From: UMGS1889 sp964540575
Lineage (GTDB): Bacteria > Bacillota > Clostridia > Oscillospirales > Ruminococcaceae
DNA: 34,146 nt
Direction: 5' to 3'
Assembly: GCA_964540575.1 (NCBI GenBank)
Contig: CAZINI010000032.1
Location: forward strand, 1 to 34,146
Below, piece by piece: positions 1-8,642 of this stretch. Numbering within the stretch: position 1 is the first letter of the stretch; every line of letters begins with the position of its first letter. The notes under the pieces were generated by a model. It had not been told where the DNA came from, did no database searches, and saw nothing but the letters and a program-made list of their open reading frames with translations. A program made the position numbers and the translations under genes.

Positions 1-43
1 AGTATTATCAGAATTTTGGCGATTATTGCGTTTACACAGTTAA

Positions 44-232
44 TTTTTCATACCCATACGACCGTTTGTTGTGGGAAGGAAGAATTGGCTGTTCTCGAAT
101 ACGCAGAACGGTGCACAGGCAAGTGCGCTGATATACTCGCTTGCGGTTACTGCCTGTGCAAATGGTCTTAATGTTGAGGATTATTTTTACAGGCTGCTTA
201 CTTCCGATGAACCGGTTATGCCTTGGAATTAA
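44..232 (+). pseudogene. IS66-family transposase, C-terminal remnant
   Basis: Frame 2 reads RPFVVGRKNWLFSN, then a helix rich in Ala and Tyr and an ending LLTSDEPVMPWN before TAA at 230-232. The IRPFVVGRKNWLFS block and the AxASAxIYSL segment behind it are the standard C-terminal signature of IS66 TnpC transposases. An in-frame TAA at 41-43 lies directly upstream, and the expected SNN..E.A motif before IRPF is absent from all three frames, so the rest of the gene is missing or scrambled here. It marks past transposon activity at the edge of the accessory region. The family call rests on motif recognition. Confidence 0.7.
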
Positions 233-250
233 TAATCGGGAAGATTAAAG

Positions 251-277
251 CCCTCCGCTGATTTGGTCGGCGGAGGG
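251..277 (+). terminator. Hairpin after the IS66 remnant
   Basis: An 8-bp perfect stem (CCCTCCGC 251-258 with GCGGAGGG 270-277) and an 11-nt loop lie 18 bp after the transposase stop codon. The following sequence is only moderately T-rich, so termination is likely but not certain. Confidence 0.5.
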
Positions 278-384
278 TTGAGTTGTTTATGGACGGGGGA
301 TTGTTTGACGGTTACCATTTTATAGCTTTCAACCGAGTAAAGTGTAATCTGAAAAGGGCAAGCCACCCCGAGCTTGCCCTTGTA

Positions 385-531
385 CTATTCATCTTCCTTT
401 TCTGCCTTCCACTTTTCAAACTCTGCCTTGCCCTCATCAGAATCATAGTACTTCTGAATTTCCGGGAGCAGCATACTTGCAATACCGTCAATAATGTACT
501 GGGGAATTTCTTCTTTGTTATCATTCATCAT
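385..531 (-). CDS. Small acidic protein of unknown function (48 aa)
   Basis: Reading from ATG at 531 gives a 48-residue protein that starts MMNDNKEEIPQYIIDGIASM and ends KWKAEKEDE before TAG at 387-385. An AGGAAG ribosome binding site lies 11 nt upstream, and a good promoter lies at 589-617. The protein has a hydrophobic middle helix and a highly charged, Glu/Lys-rich C-terminus. Short proteins of this shape (SMLLPEIQKYYDSDEGKAEF) seem common beside transposons and recombinases in Clostridia, but I cannot name a family. It overlaps a longer open frame on the same strand, which I consider a shadow because only this frame has the ribosome binding site and promoter in place. Confidence 0.55.
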   Translation of the reverse strand: MMNDNKEEIPQYIIDGIASMLLPEIQKYYDSDEGKAEFEKWKAEKEDE

Positions 532-588
532 GTCTGCACCAACTTCCTGTCAATAGTCAAATGTCGATATTATTGTCTTGATGCTATC

Positions 589-617
589 ATGATATCATGA
601 GTATTAAAAAATGTCAA
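589..617 (-). promoter_or_regulatory. Sigma-A promoter with palindromic operator for the 48-aa gene
   Basis: On the minus strand TTGACA (617-612) and TATCAT (594-589) are separated by 17 nt. A perfect 14-nt palindrome, TCATGATATCATGA (587-600), covers the -10 box, which is the usual place for a repressor site. The next gene in this direction starts at 531. Confidence 0.6.
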
Positions 618-772
618 CATATTTTCCCAAAAAACGATCGCCAAAAGTGTTTTGATTTATTTATGGCTATTAACAATATTTTTTGTCAAATCAGACAAAC
701 TATTCGGAATAATCACAGCAAATTAGCCAAACTCACTGCAAATTCACAATGCGATAGTCAGTACTTAATAGA

Positions 773-1186
773 TCACCTTGAATTGAGTCCCATGAAATAT
801 CTGATAAACAGATCACTCCTCATTAATTCGGAAAAATCATTTCGCAATTCTTTAGGAATAGTTTTAGCAGCACAACTTACAGCTCTGCGTTCATCCTCTA
901 ATTGTTTCTCGACAATCTGAATAAGCAGATCCTTGATTTTTTTTAGTTCATTGCTGCATTTACCTATGTACAAATCTTTTGTTAACCGATTCAGCTTATT
1001 ACTATCCTGCTTACTAAATGCTCTGTCAAATACTTTTGAACCCAATATCATATTGATTTCTGAAAGAAGTTTGTTTTCTTCACCCAGCCGTTCAGAAAAA
1101 AGCAAGTTATTTTTCTCATCTATCATTTCAAGACAATGTGAAAATTCATCTTCCTGCTGTTTTAGCATTTCATAAACATCTTCCAT
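773..1186 (-). CDS. Helical protein of unknown function, last gene of the dynamin-like operon (137 aa)
   Basis: The ATG at 1186 is one nucleotide past the stop codon of the repeat protein gene and has GGAG seven nucleotides upstream, so translation is probably coupled. The 137-residue product is predicted to be almost entirely helical and charged (MEDVYEMLKQQEDEF at the N-terminus, a KKIKDLLIQIVEKQLEDERR stretch in the middle). It has no membrane segment and no recognisable catalytic motif. The composition suggests a small coiled-coil partner or adaptor for the larger proteins of the operon. No clear terminator follows it. I do not recognise the family. Confidence 0.8.
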   Translation of the reverse strand: MEDVYEMLKQQEDEFSHCLEMIDEKNNLLFSERLGEENKLLSEINMILGSKVFDRAFSKQDSNKLNRLTKDLYIGKCSNELKKIKDLLIQIVEKQLEDERRAVSCAAKTIPKELRNDFSELMRSDLFIRYFMGLNSR

Positions 1187-1187
1187 A

Positions 1188-2994
1188 TCAAACTCCTATT
1201 GTGATTCTGTCAGCAATCAGCTTCATCATGCTATAATTATTCATTATATTTTTTGCAACATCATTCATTTTATTTGCAACCATATCAATATTTGCCTGAT
1301 ATTTTTGGTTATACTCTGAAAGCTCTCTTGATAAAGCAGTCATGACTTCTCGAGTTTTTTTGTCATTTGTACTTTCAGCGGTAACACTGACGGAAATAGC
1401 CGAAACATCGCCGGATATTGATTCACAGCTGTCACAAAGTTCACCTATCTTGCTGATAACGTACTCAACAGCTTTTTGGGTATCATTAATAATATCTTTC
1501 TGACTATTAATAGCTTCATAAATACCGTCCAATTTGCCGATTTTTTCGCTTGCCTTAGATAGTGTTTCGGAAATATTTGCGTAAAACTTATCGTTTTTGA
1601 CAAGAATATCACCATTCGATTTAGCAAGCTTATCGGTCTGAGAATTTATAACTCCACGGATTTCATCCAACTTAGCGATATTAGTTCTGCTCATATTGCT
1701 GACTGTTTCGGAAATCTTTTCGAAAAACTCATCGTTTTTGACAAGAATATCACCATTCGATTTAGCAAGCTTATCAGTCTGAGAATTTATAACCCCACGG
1801 ATTTCATCCAACTTAGCGATATTAGTACTGCCCATATTGCTGACTGTTTCGGAAATCTTTTCGTAAAACTCTTCGTTTTTGGCAAGAATATCACCATTCG
1901 ATTTAGCAAGCTTATCAGTCTGAGAATTGATAACTCCACGGATTTCGTCCAACTTAGCGTTATTAGTACTGCCCATATTGCTGACTGTTTCGGAAATCTT
2001 TGCGTAAAACTCATCGTTTTTGGCAAGGATATCACCACTCGCTTTAGCAAGCTTATCAATCTGTGAATTTATATCTCCACGGATTTCATCCAGCTTAGCG
2101 ATATTAGTACTGCCCATATTGCTGACTGTTTCGGAAATCTTTGTGTATAACTCATCGTTTTTGGCAAGAATATCACAACTCGCTTGCGCAAGCTTATCAG
2201 TCTGAGAATTTATAACTCCACGGATTTCANNNNNNNNNNNNNNNNNNNNNNNNNNNNNNNNNNNNNNNNNNNNNNNNNNNNNNNNNNNNNNNNNNNNNNN
2301 NNNNNNNNNNNNNNNNNNNNNNNNNNNNNTCCAACTTAGCGATATTAGTACTGCCCATATTGATGACTGTTTCGGAAATCTTTGTGTATAATTCATCGTT
2401 TTTGGCAAGAATATCACCGCTCGCTTTCGCAAGCTTATCAGTCTGAGAATTTATAACTCCACGGATTTCATCCAACTTAGCGATATTAGTACTGCCCATA
2501 TTGATGACTGTTTCGGAAATCTTTGCGTAAAACTCATCGTTTTTAGCAAGAATATCACCATTCGCTTTAGCAAGTTTATCCGTCTGAGAATTTATCATCT
2601 CACAAATCTCAGACAACTTCGTAACATTGGAGCTGTTCATATCGGTAACTGCTTTTGAAATCTCCGCATAGAAATCCTCATTCTTTTTTAGGATACCTTC
2701 GTTAACCGTGACAATTTTCTCCGTTTGATTCTCAATACTACAGCAAAGTTTTTCAAACATACTCTCTAAAACAGAGAATTTATTCTGTATATTATCATCC
2801 GCCAACGACTTATTTGCAATCATTTTTTTCTCGGCAAACCATTTTATTGTGCCATATGCACCCGAAAATCCGATCCAAATCACTGATGAAATCGCTGCAT
2901 TGCCAATTTCATAAATGGCTTCTACAGAAATTGACGCAATTCCACCACAGATAAGCGATTTTAATATTATTTCCAACACTAAATTAATTCCCAT
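1188..2994 (-). CDS. Membrane-anchored protein with 47-aa coiled-coil repeats (interrupted by assembly gap)
   Basis: The gene starts at ATG 2994, overlapping the previous stop codon by 16 bp, and ends at 1188. It is broken in the file by 100 N (2230-2329). If the N block is removed, the reading frame is continuous at 568 aa. Residues about 5-27 and 31-53 are hydrophobic and probably form two membrane helices. After that come at least six near-identical 47-residue units with the core DEIRGVINSQTDKLAK, GDILAKNDEFYAKISETV and NMGSTNIAK, flanked by degenerate units, and a roughly 110-residue helical tail. The whole soluble part should be an elongated coiled coil. Its place behind four dynamin-like GTPase genes suggests a membrane tether or scaffold. 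The true repeat number is unknown because of the gap. I cannot name a family. Confidence 0.85.
1666..2611 (-). repeat. 141-bp tandem direct repeats inside the coiled-coil gene
   Basis: Units begin at 1666, 1807, 1948, 2089 and, after the N block, at 2330 and 2471; every spacing is exactly 141 bp (47 codons). Degenerate units flank them at about 1525 and 2612. The units differ by only a few bases, typical of recent expansion by recombination or slippage, and they explain the assembly break. Confidence 0.95.
2230..2329. other. Assembly gap (100 N placeholder)
   Basis: The N run is exactly 100 long and begins at 2230, the exact base where the next 141-bp repeat is due (2089 + 141). The sequence resumes with the first base of a repeat unit. 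It is therefore a scaffolding placeholder at a collapsed repeat, not a measured distance. Confidence 0.97.
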
Positions 2995-3953
2995 CTTTCA
3001 TTTATCCTTCCTTGAAGAGTTATGATACTATTTTTTATAAGTTCCTCAACCTTTGAAGCATACTTCATACATAGTGTGCCAAATTCAACAACGTCCATTT
3101 TCGCTAATTTAACTGCAAATTTTTCGGTGATTGGTTCAATCTGTTTTCTCAAATTGCACCTCATTGCATCGTATTCTTCCACCGCAATCAGATTTCTGAC
3201 AAAAATAACATCGATACCGACACTGCTGCCTTGAATCTCAGAAGTCAGGCACTTAAAAAACAACTGTTCAAGCTTCTCCATAACAGTATGCATTGTAATT
3301 TTAGCATAGCCGTCACTTGAGATTTTTGACAGTATATTTGCAAGACCTTCCTCTCCATGCATAAGAAGTACTGAGCTATCCCATTCAAAATGTAACGTTC
3401 CGTTTTTTACCGTTTCTGATTTATGTGGATTCAAATCAGGATTATATTCGCCGCTGTCGAGGATAAGATTTTTCAAATCCTCAGCACTATTCAAAACTCG
3501 GAATTTTCCGCTATATCGTTTGAGCATTGTTTTTTCAATAATATCAGGCTCACGAAGCATATATATTACTGCTGTTGAATCCAGAAACGCATTGAACTTC
3601 CTATCCCCACTAACAAACAATATAAGCGGCTGTCTGTTTATGCAAAATGCGCTTTTTGTGTAGAGCACCCACATTCCATCTTCTTTACTCAAACCCGATT
3701 TGAAGGGATGATATAATAGCTTTAATCCTCCATAGATTGAAGTTGTCTTCATTTCTCCATCATCGTCATCTAACTCCGTTATTCCCAGAATCGTCATAAT
3801 GCTTTCATAGTTATCACACAGCACCAGACGGTTTCTTTTGATAGCGGAGATATGAGCCTCCGCTTCCGGAGCAATTCGATAGGAGCGGTAAAGTTCAAGA
3901 AGATCCGGCATATATTTCAGCTGTAATTGTATATTTTCTCCAATATCAAGCAT
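2979..3953 (-). CDS. Protein of unknown function in the dynamin-like operon (324 aa)
   Basis: I choose ATG 3953 because GAGGTGG lies just upstream and the ATG overlaps the stop codon of the previous gene (ATGCTTGA); an upstream ATG at 3974 would lie inside that gene without such a site. The product starts MLDIGENIQLQLKYMPDLLELYRSY and ends GRINERWELI. It is a mixed alpha/beta protein with no membrane segment, no P-loop and no obvious metal site. A segment around residues 90-125 (GMWVLYTKSAF..RQPLILFVSGD) looks like a beta-rich core. The end overlaps the next gene by 16 bp, so it is firmly part of the operon. I do not recognise it; regulator or adaptor of the GTPases is only a guess. Confidence 0.85.
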   Translation of the reverse strand: MLDIGENIQLQLKYMPDLLELYRSYRIAPEAEAHISAIKRNRLVLCDNYESIMTILGITELDDDDGEMKTTSIYGGLKLLYHPFKSGLSKEDGMWVLYTKSAFCINRQPLILFVSGDRKFNAFLDSTAVIYMLREPDIIEKTMLKRYSGKFRVLNSAEDLKNLILDSGEYNPDLNPHKSETVKNGTLHFEWDSSVLLMHGEEGLANILSKISSDGYAKITMHTVMEKLEQLFFKCLTSEIQGSSVGIDVIFVRNLIAVEEYDAMRCNLRKQIEPITEKFAVKLAKMDVVEFGTLCMKYASKVEELIKNSIITLQGRINERWELI

Positions 3954-6345
3954 TTTCCACCTCGCTGTTATCACCGTCCAACCACAGATTCACGCTGTTC
4001 CTTATTTCCTCAAATGACGCAATCCGTTTTTTCTGCGAAACGATTTGCTCTGCAAGCTTTTCCTTACCGCAGTTAAGCCTTGAAAGCTCATCTTCAAGCT
4101 CCCGGAGCTTGTCCGAATAATCATACTCTACAGCCTGTCTGACAAGCTCTGATATGGAAGCTATAATACTCTTGATATAAGAACAGTTTTCAGCAGTCTG
4201 ATTTTCAAATGCTTCCTTAATCTGTCGGATATACGCTTTTTTTAACGAAGAAAGATTTTCATATTCCATATTTTTTCTGTAAGCCTCTTCATCAGCTCTT
4301 TTCTCTTCTTCATAACACTGCCTTTGAGCTTGTATTAATCTGCTTTTCCGATCAAATTCAGACATATCCGACAATTTTTGTACTTCGTCCTCATAGCGGT
4401 CAACTTCCCGACGGCGTTCAGAAACAACAGCATTACTGTACTTCAATTTTTCCTCATACTCTATACGCTTCTGCTCATTTTCCTTATGATATACATATTC
4501 AGGTTTAACTGCGTCTCCTATTGCTTCTCCAATTTTCTCTCCCCAATGTCCAACAGATACACGGTCTAATACCTTTGCTATTTTACTAAGAGCTCCATTT
4601 GATTTTTCATTGGGTAACTCTTCGTCTGATTGTTCTTCATTTGCCGCATCAGAAACAGCATTAGCCACATATTGTGCAACCTTTGCTCCATCCTTTATTT
4701 TATCAGCAACCGCAATAGCTTTTGCCCCTTCTGCTACTGTCTTTGCACCGAGTTCTGCTGCTTCCCCTGCCGGATTAATAAACAAAAGCGCAAAATCCGC
4801 TATTTCTCCAAGAACTCTGCCTATTCTCTTTCCGCCTTCGCCACCGCTTTTTTCTACGATCTCATCCATCTGAGGAATATATGCACCTATGTCTGCTCTT
4901 TCCTTCACAGCCTTGTTATATTCTTCAGCCGCCTGATCCCGACGTTCCTTTGCTTGATTTATTTCGGCAGCTCTGCGAATCCTTGCATCATTCAGAGATT
5001 CTTCTTCAAGATCGCATTGACGAATCTTCATAATGTACTCCGAATCATCAAACTCCTGAAACTCCCAAGTATTATCTATAACAGGAGTTTCCAGATTGAA
5101 TCTCTCAAAGCCGGGGATTTTTATGTCATCCATAACTTCCGAGATTTTATTTGCAGCACTCTTATATGCACTTGTCATAATATTATTTACTGACTTTTTT
5201 ATCTCACCGGTAACGTCAGATTCATACTTCTCGCAAGTCTTAGATATCTCACGGTTCAACATTTCATCAATATTTTCAGAGGTCATTTTGTCTATTACAG
5301 ATTCAAGGTTTGTGACATATTTATCAGAAAGCTGATTTATCTTGCGTACAGCATTTTTTTCAGCATTCTCGCTGCACTGCACTATTATTGAACCTATTGA
5401 TGAGATCTCACTTCTCAGTGCATCCGTTTTCTTCTTGGCAGATTCAATTCGTTCCGACAACTCATCACTTTCAATATTATTTGCAGCAATAAGAGATTTC
5501 AATGCATTTTCCTGTTCACATACTGCTTTATCAATAATAATGTTAATTTTGTTTTCAGCAATACTATGCAGTGTATTTTTGCTGCAGTTTTCGCTGAATC
5601 TGTTGATATAATCAATAATCGGGCGTATATATGTATCATCTGAAAAAGCTCTGACAGAACCTACAGGAAACAGAGAGAGCGTATTCACCTGTACACCGAG
5701 TAATTTAGCAATTGAGTTACCGCTTTCTGTAAGTAATCTGCCAATTTCCGCAGCATCAAGATAATTGAAGCCCTCTTTCTCGTCAATATGTGTCATTACA
5801 AATATGATATTCTTATTTTGACGATATATCTCCTCAATTGCACCAAGGCTTAAATTGCTAATAGTCTTATTGAATAAATAGATAACCAGATCACTTCTGT
5901 TCAGAACGTGTCTTGTGATCTGCTCATGCTGTGAAAACACCGTATTTGTACCCGGAGTATCAACAATATGTATCCTACGATTCAGGCGAAAATCTCCCAG
6001 AGAAATATTCACAGCCGCAGTATTGCAGTCAAAATTTTCTCCAAACCGTGCAAATCTATTCATATTCTGCGGATTAAGCTCATACACTGACCTTCCGCCA
6101 TCATATTGCAAAACTGCAAGTGAGTCTGTTTCTCCTGCCACCAACTCAGCATAAATTGGCGTGCATTCAGTTTCCCCATACGGTAGAAGCTCCTCTCTCC
6201 CAAGAAGAGCATTTATAAATCTGCTTTTGCCACTACTGAATTCACCGGTAACCGTAACTGTAATTTCTCCATTATGATAAGACCTTACACATTTTCTTAC
6301 GCTATCGGCATCAATACCGAAATTACTGAGTTCATTTATTTTCAT
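3946..6345 (-). CDS. Dynamin-like GTPase D (799 aa)
   Basis: The start is ATG 6345 with GAGGAGGAG ten bases upstream, overlapping the stop codon of GTPase C. The N-terminal GTPase domain shows G1 GEFSSGKS (34-41), a G2 threonine near T62 (ECTPIYAE), G3 DTPG (129-132) and a variant G4 THID (185-188) in place of NKxD/TKxD. The rest is long helical stalk-like sequence. At about residues 505-565 there is an Ala-rich hydrophobic stretch (LGEIADFALLFINPAGEAAE) that could insert into or lie on a membrane. Length and layout fit bacterial dynamin-like proteins, which bind and remodel membranes by GTP-driven assembly. The exact subfamily cannot be given from the sequence alone. Confidence 0.9.
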   Translation of the reverse strand: MKINELSNFGIDADSVRKCVRSYHNGEITVTVTGEFSSGKSRFINALLGREELLPYGETECTPIYAELVAGETDSLAVLQYDGGRSVYELNPQNMNRFARFGENFDCNTAAVNISLGDFRLNRRIHIVDTPGTNTVFSQHEQITRHVLNRSDLVIYLFNKTISNLSLGAIEEIYRQNKNIIFVMTHIDEKEGFNYLDAAEIGRLLTESGNSIAKLLGVQVNTLSLFPVGSVRAFSDDTYIRPIIDYINRFSENCSKNTLHSIAENKINIIIDKAVCEQENALKSLIAANNIESDELSERIESAKKKTDALRSEISSIGSIIVQCSENAEKNAVRKINQLSDKYVTNLESVIDKMTSENIDEMLNREISKTCEKYESDVTGEIKKSVNNIMTSAYKSAANKISEVMDDIKIPGFERFNLETPVIDNTWEFQEFDDSEYIMKIRQCDLEEESLNDARIRRAAEINQAKERRDQAAEEYNKAVKERADIGAYIPQMDEIVEKSGGEGGKRIGRVLGEIADFALLFINPAGEAAELGAKTVAEGAKAIAVADKIKDGAKVAQYVANAVSDAANEEQSDEELPNEKSNGALSKIAKVLDRVSVGHWGEKIGEAIGDAVKPEYVYHKENEQKRIEYEEKLKYSNAVVSERRREVDRYEDEVQKLSDMSEFDRKSRLIQAQRQCYEEEKRADEEAYRKNMEYENLSSLKKAYIRQIKEAFENQTAENCSYIKSIIASISELVRQAVEYDYSDKLRELEDELSRLNCGKEKLAEQIVSQKKRIASFEEIRNSVNLWLDGDNSEVENA

Positions 6346-6358
6346 ATTACACTCCTCC

Positions 6359-8641
6359 TCAAATCTTTTCAATTTCATTTATTGACTCTCTGACATTAAC
6401 TGCCTCATTCAATTCCGTCTGGATTTTTAGCAATTCATCACGCTGCTCGCTTTCCGTTTTTGTCTTCATCTGCAATATACTTGTTTTTTCTTCCTCAAGT
6501 GCTGAAAGTGCGGTATTATTGCAATGGATAAGGTGTTTCATAATACTTATTATGCTCTTTTCAATTCGGATTAGCGTTTTGTCAGATTCAACAACAAATG
6601 TTTCTACGATACCTTCGATGTCTTTTCTGAGTCTGTCCTGATATTCCTGTACCTGACAGTTTTCAATATCATCACGTTCTCTGTCAAGCTCTTCCTGCAT
6701 CAACATATTTGCTTTACGAAGATCACCCTGCTGATGAACAGCATTATTAAGTTCTAATTCAGCACCATAATTATTCCTGATTATTTCGTCCTGCTCCCTT
6801 TTTTTATCTGAAGCATTTTGGCGTCGCTGCTCATTTATGTCAATAAGCTCCTGATATTCCTCCTTACGTTTATTTGCTTCCGTATCATCAATTTTTGTTT
6901 CCTCATGACATTCAACCTTTTCTCCGAACAATGCATCAACTATTCCACCAAAAAATCCGCCTCTTGCACGGGATTCATATACTTTTTTGGTTACTCGATA
7001 GCCTCTTATCTGTATTTTTTGATCCAACAGTTCCTCAATGGAGGAATTAAGTCTGGAAATCTCATTACTAAGTAGTTGGCTATCACGAACTGCCCGATCG
7101 TAGTCACCTGATTGTTTCCTCAGTTCTTCTATTTTTTTTAAGGTATCGTCCAATTTCTTTTTGGTTCTATCTAATTCTAGTTGTTTACGCTCAAGAGCCG
7201 AAAAGTCCACCTTAAATTCTTCATCTGTGCGTAAGATCACATCGGGAGCCAGTCTAACATTTACAGCTTCATTAAGAACATCCGGCAGGCTGTCAGAATT
7301 ATAGTCATTAGCTTCGAGAATATCTTCTATTACTCTTATTGTTTCGCTGCTAAGTCTGTTACAAGTTTTTCTCCAATAATCACAAAGCATATCATACGTT
7401 TCACGGTTCCAATTTCCGCCATGCTGTAAACGGTAATTTATAGCATACTGAGTATTCACCTTGTTTATCTTGCTAATAATGTCATCAGCTATCTCGTCAT
7501 ATCCGCTTTTAATTTCAGCACGCTTTGCAGTAAACACAGCACCCACGTTTCTGCGAACAGATGCGGATACTTCCTTCTCCTTCTTATGTTCATTGGCAAT
7601 TTTAGCTTCCAAAGCAGCAATCTTCTGTTCTATATTTTCTGAATTGTTCTTAAACAGCTGCAGCATATTCTCATCATTATCAATGATCTCTTTAAGTGCT
7701 TTTTTTAGGCGTCTGAGCGGACTGCATAGCTTTTCCTTTTCAAAGCTGTCACTGCAAAGATACTTCTCCAATGCTGAAGTAAAGTCCTCAAACCGAGATT
7801 TCTCCATACGTTCACTTTTCTTAAGACTTTCTTTCATACAATTTGCTTCAAAAGCATACTTGGCAGACACAGGATATATGATCCTGTTACCGAGCTTTAC
7901 ATCCTGACTTTCCAGCTTTTCATAAAGAGAGTCGCATACACTGTCAATAGCACTGTCAGCATCTAATTTTTCATATGCTATGTCAATTTTATTCATCAGC
8001 AGGAAGGCTTTGTCAATGTTTTGCTGCAGCAAAGATATAATTTTGAAATCAGTTGCAGAACCTGCCTGTTCATAATCAAAAAGAAAGATCGTAGCATCAG
8101 ATTCCTTGATAATAGAACGGCTTATTTCAGTGTGTTTCTCATATGTGGAGTTAAAGCCCGGTGTGTCCGTAATAACAACACCATTTTCCAGAAATTTTGA
8201 CTTTATGTATAATCTGACCTCCTTAACATTGTCCTCTACCTCATCATCAGCACTTGTACCATCTGCTTTTCTGTGTTTTGCTGTATATTTGCCTATTTCC
8301 TCAAGCGGAACAATAACGTCAGGTTGTCCATTATTGAATGAAACCCGTGCCTTATTTTCCAAAGCAGGTGAATCAGGCATCTGAATAGCCGTAACAGCAG
8401 CTGTAGAAGGCAGACTATCGACTTCAAGTATCTCCTTATCAAAACCCATAAGAGCATTTAGAAGCATGCTCTTGCCATTACTGAATTTACCAAATATCGA
8501 TATTGTGAATCTGCCATTTCTTATTTCATCAATACACTTTTCTACAAGTGCCTTAACATTTTCACAGCACTGACTATCTGCGATCCTGTTAAGTGCTGAA
8601 ACTATTTGTTCGCGCTTGTGATTAAATTCTGAGTATCCCAT
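6359..8641 (-). CDS. Dynamin-like GTPase C (760 aa), with canonical motifs
   Basis: The chosen ATG 8641 has AAGGAG eight nucleotides upstream and lies one nucleotide after the stop codon of GTPase B; a longer frame inside that gene has no comparable site. The GTPase domain carries G1 GKFSNGKS (51-58), a G2 threonine near T80 (LPSTAAVTAI), G3 DTPG (159-162) and G4 NKID (217-220), followed by SAK-like IYPVSAKYAF. It is the only one of the four GTPases with an intact standard set. Downstream are long charged coiled-coil helices with a short Gly/Phe-rich loop (RGGFFGGIVDALFGEK) that could be a membrane-contacting tip. A dynamin-like membrane GTPase is the best call. Confidence 0.92.
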   Translation of the reverse strand: MGYSEFNHKREQIVSALNRIADSQCCENVKALVEKCIDEIRNGRFTISIFGKFSNGKSMLLNALMGFDKEILEVDSLPSTAAVTAIQMPDSPALENKARVSFNNGQPDVIVPLEEIGKYTAKHRKADGTSADDEVEDNVKEVRLYIKSKFLENGVVITDTPGFNSTYEKHTEISRSIIKESDATIFLFDYEQAGSATDFKIISLLQQNIDKAFLLMNKIDIAYEKLDADSAIDSVCDSLYEKLESQDVKLGNRIIYPVSAKYAFEANCMKESLKKSERMEKSRFEDFTSALEKYLCSDSFEKEKLCSPLRRLKKALKEIIDNDENMLQLFKNNSENIEQKIAALEAKIANEHKKEKEVSASVRRNVGAVFTAKRAEIKSGYDEIADDIISKINKVNTQYAINYRLQHGGNWNRETYDMLCDYWRKTCNRLSSETIRVIEDILEANDYNSDSLPDVLNEAVNVRLAPDVILRTDEEFKVDFSALERKQLELDRTKKKLDDTLKKIEELRKQSGDYDRAVRDSQLLSNEISRLNSSIEELLDQKIQIRGYRVTKKVYESRARGGFFGGIVDALFGEKVECHEETKIDDTEANKRKEEYQELIDINEQRRQNASDKKREQDEIIRNNYGAELELNNAVHQQGDLRKANMLMQEELDRERDDIENCQVQEYQDRLRKDIEGIVETFVVESDKTLIRIEKSIISIMKHLIHCNNTALSALEEEKTSILQMKTKTESEQRDELLKIQTELNEAVNVRESINEIEKI

Positions 8642-8642
8642 A

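Noticed and set aside
682..699. Hairpin TTTGTC/GACAAA as terminator of the dynamin-like operon
   Set aside because: Only 6 bp, and on the minus strand it is followed by A-rich rather than T-rich sequence.
1666..2611. CRISPR-like regular repeats
   Set aside because: The units are 141 bp without spacers, stay in frame and encode a continuous coiled-coil repeat.
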